Assembly (NCBI GenBank): GCA_002393955.1
Contig: DGSK01000033.1
Span: 1 to 59,942 of the forward strand
Length of the DNA: 59,942 nt
Reading direction: 5' to 3'
Source of the DNA: Lachnospiraceae bacterium UBA4364
Lineage (GTDB): Bacteria > Bacillota > Clostridia > Lachnospirales > Lachnospiraceae
Shown here: in pieces, positions 40,715 to 47,542 of the stretch
Numbering within the stretch: position 1 is the stretch's first letter
Layout: every line of letters begins with the position of its first letter
Notes under the pieces: generated by a model
Told to the model about the DNA's origin: nothing
Seen by the model: only the letters and a program-made list of their open reading frames with translations
Database searches by the model: none
Position numbers and translations under genes: made by a program

Positions 40715-42214
40715 TCAGTCCACAGGAATACTCTCCTGCTCGAGCGTCACTTTGTTTTCCAGCATGTATCTTATAACCGGATAGAAGGTATCATAGTCCT
40801 TATCCCTGTACAGTGCCTCAAGCTTCCTGCACTCTGACTCATCATCAAACGGAGATGTATACTTCGCATAAAGCCGCAGCGTTCCGGAATCCATTTCGTA
40901 CGGCTTAAGACCGGGACAGAATTCCTTCTTTATCCTGACGAACTTCCTGAAGCCCGCAAAATCTATGTCCCCCCAGAAAAACGTGGGAATATCATTACGC
41001 TCTGCCTCACCTGTGATGCATTTAAACCATCCGGCCTTTGCAGGGCTTACAAAACCGCCGTGAAAGAGAACAAGATCTCCGGCTTTTTTCTGATTCATAA
41101 GATAATGCATATAGACTGCTTTGCTCTCAATAAATAACAGTCTGTTGACATTTCTGAATGTCACTGACATCACCCTTGCAGCCATCAATGCACTTATGCA
41201 GGCACCATATGTCAGCGTGCTGAAATCTGCCGAATGCCCATCATCAAACATGACGGAAACCTCCCCGGCAAACTCAAATATCTCAGGGTAGCGCACTATA
41301 CCTTTTTCAGCTAAGAGCCTGTCGCCTTCTTCGGCAGAAACAGAAGTACTTCCATTCTGTCCGCCGCCCTCTTCATATTCTTTCTTTATAGTCTGAAGTA
41401 CGGAAATAGCCTTGCCACGGAGTTCACGCTCAAAATACTTGCTGTCGGCAAAAAGCCTTTTGCTGAGCACTCTTTCCATCTGCTCAGTCTTATTCTCCTC
41501 ATTGGCATCAAGGAAAAGCAGGAACCTTAGAAGCCCTGCGTTTTTTACAGAATCTTCAAAGAAATACCTGGTGAAATCCTTCTTTTCAGCCACCCTTGCC
41601 TTCTCAGCCTTAAGGAATTCCGCATAATTGCTGCCCGGCAGCATAGACTGAACCGTCTTGTCTATATCCCTGAGAAAATCATTTACGATTTCGATCTTCG
41701 GCCTGCGGCCCGCAACTTTGTAAGCCTTCTTTATAGAAGCCTCATCTATCACCAGCCATATCCGGTCTATCGCGGTATCGTCGTCCTTATCGCAGGAATA
41801 GTCAACAATGCCCATCTCCTTAAGGGATGCGATCTCTTCGGAAAACTTCTTTTTTTCATCTTCATTTTCAAGATCGTCTTCTATTTCTATGAGCTGGTCC
41901 ACCCTGACAGCGATCTTTCGGCTGCTGCTGCCCTCGCGGTACGCCTTGCTGTTTTCATACTTCAACAAAAGCTCATCGGCAATATACCGCTCATACGTGC
42001 CGTATTCAACCGCTTCTTCTTCCACCGAAGAGTCAGCCACCGGCTGCTCCGGTTCAATAACAGCCGCATCCTGCTCCGTCCCGGAAACAACACTGTCCTT
42101 TACAGTATCTTCTGCCGGCTTTTCATTTTTGTTCTTATTTGCATCTCCGTAAAACTCCGCCGCCGCTGCAGCCAGCTTCTCTGCGGAGGGTTTACCATTT
42201 TTACCAAATAACAT
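40715..42214 (-). CDS. JetD-like (DUF2220/DUF3322) Toprim-fold protein without jetABC
   Basis: 499 residues. A low-complexity Glu/Lys/Ala N-terminus (about 1-70) precedes a helical winged region with IAVRVDQLIEIEDDL. The C-terminal part (about 340-450) matches the Toprim nuclease of Wadjet JetD: LLFIESKAVYMH (acidic Glu363), LVLFHGGFVSPAKAGWF, then IPTFFWGDIDFAGFRKFV with the Asp416-x-Asp418 pair and KPYEMDSG. JetD is the plasmid-cleaving subunit of the JetABCD SMC system, and no SMC-like jetC, kleisin-like jetA or jetB gene is nearby. It could be a standalone Toprim nuclease with another role. It starts the operon with patatin and hypF. Confidence 0.78.
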   Translation of the reverse strand: MLFGKNGKPSAEKLAAAAAEFYGDANKNKNEKPAEDTVKDSVVSGTEQDAAVIEPEQPVADSSVEEEAVEYGTYERYIADELLLKYENSKAYREGSSSRKIAVRVDQLIEIEDDLENEDEKKKFSEEIASLKEMGIVDYSCDKDDDTAIDRIWLVIDEASIKKAYKVAGRRPKIEIVNDFLRDIDKTVQSMLPGSNYAEFLKAEKARVAEKKDFTRYFFEDSVKNAGLLRFLLFLDANEENKTEQMERVLSKRLFADSKYFERELRGKAISVLQTIKKEYEEGGGQNGSTSVSAEEGDRLLAEKGIVRYPEIFEFAGEVSVMFDDGHSADFSTLTYGACISALMAARVMSVTFRNVNRLLFIESKAVYMHYLMNQKKAGDLVLFHGGFVSPAKAGWFKCITGEAERNDIPTFFWGDIDFAGFRKFVRIKKEFCPGLKPYEMDSGTLRLYAKYTSPFDDESECRKLEALYRDKDYDTFYPVIRYMLENKVTLEQESIPVD

Positions 42215-42247
42215 TTATCCCACTACCTAACTGTTAAATCTGTTTAA

Positions 42248-42374
42248 CTAAAACTTCCCACTTGTTATATATTGCTAACTACCACACACCGGCAGCCGGC
42301 CTGAAGTCTGCCAATCGCACTGCTCACTTAATCACCGTCAGACAGTGCTGCACGGTATGGAAAGATTTTCAGGA
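42248..42374. repeat. Dispersed repeat, copy 2, with an inverted partial end (MITE-like)
   Basis: 42332-42374 matches the layout of copy 1 (32014-32054): CACCGTCAGACA, then CACGGT, then TGGAAAGATTTTCAGGA. The 14 bases CTAAAACTTCCCAC at 42248-42261 are the reverse complement of the copy 1 tail. Together they outline a 127-base unit with imperfect terminal inverted repeats in the leader of the JetD-like gene. Confidence 0.5.
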
Positions 42375-42386
42375 ATATATGCGGAA

Positions 42387-42392
42387 ATTATA
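42387..42392 (-). promoter_or_regulatory. Extended -10 box upstream of the JetD-like gene
   Basis: The minus strand reads TGCTATAAT, about 170 bases before the JetD-like start. No clear -35 box. The leader would contain the dispersed repeat copy 2. Confidence 0.38.
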
Positions 42393-42468
42393 GCATAATT
42401 ACGGGCTTTCCGCCATCCGCTGCTCATACGGTCTTCGTGATAGCTGCAGAATATCCCTGACCTGTACA

Positions 42469-45400
42469 TTATTTTTGCAGCGGCACATACACAGGATTTC
42501 CGTTGGAGTCATAGAGTATGCGCATCTGGGGATTCCCCTGGGCATCGTAGAGAATATCCGTTGCCGGAATCCCCTGTACCGATGCAGCCGGCTGCTGAAT
42601 GAGAGCTTCCTGCGATACAGATGTCCGTACCGAAGCTTCCGACATTGGAGCGGCCTGTGAGTATGCTTCCGGCTGTACCGGCGCTGCAGGAGCCGCAGCC
42701 GACGCTGCAGGTATTGGAGCGGCCTGTGAGTATGCTTCCGGTGCCACAGGTGACTGAACCTGAGCTTCCGGCATTGCATCCAGCTGACCGAAGTCTTCCG
42801 CTGCTGCATGCACAGGCTCTTCTTCCACGGGATCAAGCGAAAGAGTCAGAGGCGGAATATCCGCCAGTCCGTCATCAGCCTGATAAGCTCCGGCTGCCAT
42901 CTCCTCATCCACGGCATTTGAAGCAGTTTCGTTTTTAACATCATCCGCTTTCCTCTTTTCAGACAGCGGCACATTATTCTGCCCTTTCTTAATCTGGAAA
43001 AGCTTATATACAAAGATTTCCACTGAGATAAGCACCGCCACCACAGCCAGTATTATAAGCACGATAAGCCAGGAGGGCATGCCGCTCTTTTCTTTGCTGC
43101 CGGCATTTTCATTTCCGACATCGGCATCCGCAGTACCGTTCCCATTATCCGCCGTCACAGAACCCATATCCGCATTCTGCCCTGCAGCCGAATTCTCATT
43201 ATTCAACGAAGACGGATCTGCCGCAGGACTTAAGTTTACCGCTCCCAGTATAATGCCGTCATCAGTATTGCCGGTAACAAATCCTGTCAGCCACGCAAGT
43301 GGTGCATTCCAGTTTATCGTACATTCATTAGTGGAATAAGCTTCAATGTGGTCCATGTAGCATTTAGCTGCAGGGATAGTACCCTTTTTCCAGCCGGAAC
43401 CTCTTACCCAGGGATCCTCCATGCCGCAGTTAGGCCCCCCCACCAGCACACCGTTAGGTGCAAGCGGGAAGCTTTCGTCTATCAGATGAGCCCAGTATCT
43501 GTGATGGGGATACATTGCAGCATGCGTACCGTATCCGGTCACATATGAATAGTCGTTTGCATTCCTTCCGAGAAGATAATCCATGGCAGATATGGCACCG
43601 TTTAAATACTTAGCATCTTCGGAAAGAATATATGCATAAGAGATCACGATCGCATTATCCGCAACTATAGAATCCGAGCCCCAGATATAACCCCTGCTGC
43701 TGTCAGTACTGGAAAGCGTGCTCTGTGCATAAGGCAGCCCGTATCCCTGTTCCGCCTCTTTGGCACAATAGGTATCCGCTGCCTCAAGCACAGCAGACTT
43801 TGCCTTGTCAAAATCCCCGGATGAAACGGCATCCTTATTCAGCACTACGGACAGGGTCCCCAGGGCCGCAGTATGCCCCCAGTCAAAACTTCCGTATGTG
43901 TCCACGCTCTCGCCGCCTCCCAGGGTAGTAGGAAGTTCAAGGAAAAACTTCGAAGCCTTCATATCGTCATAATATGCACTGTCGCCGGTGGTGATATAAA
44001 GCTCTGCCGCTGCCCAGTAAAACTCATCCGAAACCTCATCGTCACCGTATGCACCGCCGCCGTCAAGATTGCCGATGGGCGCATACATGTCGGGATGAGC
44101 CTTTGCTGCCGCATATGTACGCTCTGCCACCTCCAGGCACTGTTTCGCATATGCATCGTCTATCCCTTTCCACAGACGTCCTGCCTGAGCCGCACATGCT
44201 GCCACATTTAAGGTAGCCGCAGTGGTAGGCGGGAAGATCACTCTTTCCTTGGTATCGTCCGCAGGAGCAACACCCAGACCGGTCCACTTGTCATCATGGA
44301 CCTTATGGTAGACCATGTCCTTATACTCACCGTCACTGACTATCATGGTCTGCAGCCAGTCCATTTCCCATCTGGCCTCGTCCAGCAGGTCAGGATAAGT
44401 ATTATTATTCTCGGGAATATTCATGGTACCATCGGCATAGGCCGCCGCCATCCCCGTATTCACAGCCGTCTCGTACTGATTCTGAAGCACCCAGAGAGCT
44501 ATGCCTCCGTTTACCACATATTTACCGTGGTCACCGGCATCATACCAGCCTCCGGTCACGTCCTGACTCCCGGAAGTGGCTGTATCGGTAAAGCTCGTCC
44601 TTATCTGTGCATTGTCGGAAGGGTGTCCCGCAGCCCTTGCAAGGGCATCTGCATCCCCTGATGTTATATACTGACTTTCTATGGCTATGCCGGATCTGTT
44701 CTGATAAAAGTAATTCAGTGAATCGTAAAGCAGTGCGGAATATGTATCACTGTCACCTATGGAAAACTCCCTTGATACTGCGCCATCATCAGTCTTCAGC
44801 GTAAACCTGCCTTTCTCATTAAATTCCGAAAAGTCCAGCAGGTGCACATCGTCATTGGAATCCTCATCGTGCCCCATGGGAACCGACTTGCCGCTCCATA
44901 CTGCCTTGCCGGCCGCATCAATAACCGAAAATCCCACTGCACTCTTTGAATCACTGAGCAGAGTCGCCTTTTTATCCATACCGGTAAAATAGGTGACCTG
45001 GTTCGTGAGTATATCCGATCTTACCCAGGGCACTTCCTCGACATAATCGTTCTCATCCGATGTCTCGTCATAAAGGGACATGTTGTCGAACTCTATCACT
45101 GTTCCCGCAGGAAAGCATACACCGCTTGTATACTGGCCGTCGCCCCCCAGATGGAAAGCCCACTCCGCAACTTCCATATCCTGACCTGCAGTGAATTCCA
45201 GCTCCACCTCTTTCCACTGCCCTGCCGTATCATAAGGAATGGGATCCCAGGTATTGCCTAAGTCCGAGCCGTTGCTCATGTTGTGCCATATCTCCACATC
45301 ACCGGCCAGATTGCCGATCTTTGTGTAATATTTTCCCGGGTTCGTAGCCTTTATCTCATAATGAACCCTGTAGGTATGTCCGGCCCTTATGGTCAGTCCC

Positions 45401-45702
45401 CTGTGCCTGAACTGGCAGTCCCACCTGTCCTCACCGCCGTTTGATGCCCCGCCGGGATTTACGATAGTGATCCGGTATACACCATCCTCTATCTCAAAAT
45501 CCATCTTGCCGGTAGCGGATTCAACTATATGCCAGGGAAGTCCCTTACCATCGTCAAAATCAGTTTCACCCAGCTGTTCACCCGCATGAACATAGGCAGG
45601 TTTATAAAGTCCTGTACCTGCGCCTCCGGCAACAGCTCCTGCAGTCATTACCACAGTCATGAATATGCTTAAGATTTTTCCCGGGATCTTTTTGTTTCTC
45701 AT
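42469..45702 (-). CDS. Membrane-anchored GH9 cellulase with N-terminal CBM and cytoplasmic-facing tail
   Basis: 1077 residues. A signal peptide (hydrophobic core about 9-30) precedes a carbohydrate-binding module of CBM4/9 type (about 45-215). An Ig-like cellulase-N domain (about 230-315) and the GH9 domain (about 320-830) follow: GGWYDAGDHGKYV (catalytic Asp388/391), PHHRYWAHL and NECTINWNAPLAW (acid/base Glu793). A Ser/Asn-rich linker leads to one transmembrane segment (about 876-899) followed by basic residues, so the last 175 residues should be cytoplasmic. That tail is Ala/Pro/Gln-rich, repeats PEAYSQAAP twice and ends with two YDxxGNP motifs. A cell-surface endoglucanase for plant cell walls is the likely role. 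Confidence 0.92.
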   Translation of the reverse strand: MRNKKIPGKILSIFMTVVMTAGAVAGGAGTGLYKPAYVHAGEQLGETDFDDGKGLPWHIVESATGKMDFEIEDGVYRITIVNPGGASNGGEDRWDCQFRHRGLTIRAGHTYRVHYEIKATNPGKYYTKIGNLAGDVEIWHNMSNGSDLGNTWDPIPYDTAGQWKEVELEFTAGQDMEVAEWAFHLGGDGQYTSGVCFPAGTVIEFDNMSLYDETSDENDYVEEVPWVRSDILTNQVTYFTGMDKKATLLSDSKSAVGFSVIDAAGKAVWSGKSVPMGHDEDSNDDVHLLDFSEFNEKGRFTLKTDDGAVSREFSIGDSDTYSALLYDSLNYFYQNRSGIAIESQYITSGDADALARAAGHPSDNAQIRTSFTDTATSGSQDVTGGWYDAGDHGKYVVNGGIALWVLQNQYETAVNTGMAAAYADGTMNIPENNNTYPDLLDEARWEMDWLQTMIVSDGEYKDMVYHKVHDDKWTGLGVAPADDTKERVIFPPTTAATLNVAACAAQAGRLWKGIDDAYAKQCLEVAERTYAAAKAHPDMYAPIGNLDGGGAYGDDEVSDEFYWAAAELYITTGDSAYYDDMKASKFFLELPTTLGGGESVDTYGSFDWGHTAALGTLSVVLNKDAVSSGDFDKAKSAVLEAADTYCAKEAEQGYGLPYAQSTLSSTDSSRGYIWGSDSIVADNAIVISYAYILSEDAKYLNGAISAMDYLLGRNANDYSYVTGYGTHAAMYPHHRYWAHLIDESFPLAPNGVLVGGPNCGMEDPWVRGSGWKKGTIPAAKCYMDHIEAYSTNECTINWNAPLAWLTGFVTGNTDDGIILGAVNLSPAADPSSLNNENSAAGQNADMGSVTADNGNGTADADVGNENAGSKEKSGMPSWLIVLIILAVVAVLISVEIFVYKLFQIKKGQNNVPLSEKRKADDVKNETASNAVDEEMAAGAYQADDGLADIPPLTLSLDPVEEEPVHAAAEDFGQLDAMPEAQVQSPVAPEAYSQAAPIPAASAAAPAAPVQPEAYSQAAPMSEASVRTSVSQEALIQQPAASVQGIPATDILYDAQGNPQMRILYDSNGNPVYVPLQK
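42644..42741 (-). repeat. Perfect 29-bp direct repeat in the GH9 tail
   Basis: The 29 bases at 42644-42672 recur exactly at 42713-42741, a 69-base period. Both are in frame and encode PEAYSQAAP, indicating recent internal duplication in the C-terminal tail of the cellulase. Confidence 0.85.
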
Positions 45703-45716
45703 ATAACCCTCCGTGG

Positions 45717-45733
45717 GTAAATTTTAAATTTAC
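45717..45733. promoter_or_regulatory. Perfect 17-bp palindrome upstream of the GH9 gene
   Basis: Arms GTAAATTT and AAATTTAC around one base, 15 bases upstream of the GH9 start and next to its GGAGGG. It could be a repressor operator or a weak hairpin. Regulator unknown. Confidence 0.4.
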
Positions 45734-45925
45734 AGAGCCTGCGCAAATCCCCGCCCGAACCTGCCGTAACAGGGACTCTGACACATAAGACATTTTACCA
45801 TGTTTTTTCGTAAAACTGCGGAAAAACTGCAGTTATCCATAGTGACAAATCTGCTTTTTCCGTGATAAAATTAACAAGTGTGGCCTCCGTTACCGGATCA
45901 CCGAAAAGGAGCCGGAAAGTCACGG

Positions 45926-45931
45926 TATAAT
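45926..45931 (+). promoter_or_regulatory. -10 box upstream of the DHH gene
   Basis: TATAAT 34 bases before the DHH start with no convincing -35. An alternative GTGACA-18-TAAAAT pair lies about 60 bases further upstream. Confidence 0.35.
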
Positions 45932-45964
45932 TCCCATAGTTAACTTTAAGGAGGATATCATAAT

Positions 45965-47488
45965 ATGAGATTAGCAGATCTGTTGTCATTTAAGTATATC
46001 ACCATCCAATGCCATGACAATCCCGATGCGGATACGATCGCATCCGGATATGCCATATACAAATATTATGAGAGTAAAGGCAAAAATGTCCGCCTGATCT
46101 ACAGCGGACCTAACATGATAACGAAAGCAAATCTTAAGCTTCTCATAGAGACTTTCAAGATTCCCCTGGAATATATCGAAAAAGGAACCAAAACAGAAGA
46201 TGAATGGAGAAAGGGACTCTGGATCACGGCGGACTGCCAGTACGGTGCCGGCAATGTGACACATTTTGATGCTGATAATGTAGCCATTATTGACCATCAT
46301 CAGATCGAAATAGATGACATGCCGCTCAATACCATAATCCCCGGCATGGGCAGCTGTTCCACGATAGTATACGGCATGCTAAAGGAAGCGGAGTTTGAAG
46401 TAAATGACGACGAAGGCATCGGAACAGCCCTCTATTACGGACTCTACACAGATACAAACCAGCTCTCCGAGATGTCCAACCCCGTAGACCGTGACATGGC
46501 GGATCAGATTTCCCACGATGCCGCACTGATAAACACTCTTAAGAATACCAACATTTCCCTCTGCGAACTTGAAATAGCCGGAGTGGCAATGCTCAGATAT
46601 TCATTCAACGAGGATTATGGCTTTGCTGTTGTCAAGTCACAGCCCTGTGACCCTAACATTCTGGGCCTCATAAGTGATTTTCTCCTTCAGGTCGACAAGA
46701 TAACTACCTGTGTAGTCTTCTGTCAGAACGGCGACGGCTTCAAGCTTTCTATCCGCAGCTGCGTAAAGGAAGTAAATGCCAGCGAACTTGCTGCATTCCT
46801 TACCGAAAGAATAGGATCCGGAGGCGGCCATTATGAAAAAGCCGGCGGATTTATTTCCGAAAAATTATTCCGGAAAAGCTTCGATTCCATCAGCCCTGAA
46901 ATATATCTTAGCAACCGTTTGAAAGAATACTATGAGATGTTCGAGCTGATCTATGCCGCTGACTATAATATTGATATAAATATCATGGAGACCTATGTGA
47001 AGAAAAAACTGCCTATCGGCTATGTACGTGCCAAGGACATGCTTCCCATCGGAACCCCCATTACCGTAAGATCCCTCGAAGGCGATATGGACCTGACAGT
47101 AGACAAGGACCTTGTCATTATGATAGGTGTCAAAGGCGAGGTATATCCCAACAGACTTGAAAAATTCAAGAAATCCAACCAGCCTTTGGAAGAAGCCTAT
47201 GATTATGATAAATTTGTCCTCGAAAGCAGCTATATCCCGACAATAAAAAACCGGCTGACAGGACAGAACGAGCTGATCACAAGGTATGCAAGCGTCTGCG
47301 TTCCCAAGGGTGAGGTAAAGATCTTTGCCTGCCCGCTTGACAGATATGTGAAAGTATTCACTGCATGGGACAAAGAAAAATATATGTTAGGCAAACCCGG
47401 AGATTATCTGGCTGTAAGATGTGATGACCTCCACGATATATATGTGATAGAAAAGAATATCTTCGGACTTACTTATGAGGAAGCCTGA
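45965..47488 (+). CDS. DHH/DHHA1-family phosphoesterase with unique C-terminal domain
   Basis: 507 residues. The N-terminal DHH domain shows QCHDNPDADTIASG (HDNPDAD, residues 17-23), WITADCQYG and AIIDHHQIEID (Asp110-His111-His112), with the DHHA1 motif GSGGGHYEKAGGF near residue 290. These are NrnA/GdpP-like phosphoesterase motifs; relatives hydrolyse short oligonucleotides, pAp or cyclic-dinucleotide products. Residues about 335-507 do not match the usual family. There is no membrane segment. AAGGAGG precedes the ATG by about ten bases. It is followed after 54 bases by the TIR gene on the same strand with no terminator, so the two are probably co-transcribed. Confidence 0.88.
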   Translation: MRLADLLSFKYITIQCHDNPDADTIASGYAIYKYYESKGKNVRLIYSGPNMITKANLKLLIETFKIPLEYIEKGTKTEDEWRKGLWITADCQYGAGNVTHFDADNVAIIDHHQIEIDDMPLNTIIPGMGSCSTIVYGMLKEAEFEVNDDEGIGTALYYGLYTDTNQLSEMSNPVDRDMADQISHDAALINTLKNTNISLCELEIAGVAMLRYSFNEDYGFAVVKSQPCDPNILGLISDFLLQVDKITTCVVFCQNGDGFKLSIRSCVKEVNASELAAFLTERIGSGGGHYEKAGGFISEKLFRKSFDSISPEIYLSNRLKEYYEMFELIYAADYNIDINIMETYVKKKLPIGYVRAKDMLPIGTPITVRSLEGDMDLTVDKDLVIMIGVKGEVYPNRLEKFKKSNQPLEEAYDYDKFVLESSYIPTIKNRLTGQNELITRYASVCVPKGEVKIFACPLDRYVKVFTAWDKEKYMLGKPGDYLAVRCDDLHDIYVIEKNIFGLTYEEA

Positions 47489-47542
47489 GAAACAGCATCT
47501 GATATTTACACCTAAATTTAAGAGGGGAAGTTAAAAAAGAAA

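Noticed and set aside
40715..42214. A complete Wadjet (JetABCD) defence system
   Set aside because: Only a JetD-like gene is present; the neighbours are a patatin and HypF, not SMC-like or kleisin-like proteins.
42399..42836. Open frame of 145 codons on the minus strand in the cellulase tail
   Set aside because: Basic, Arg-rich shadow of the repetitive GH9 tail in another frame, without a ribosome binding site.
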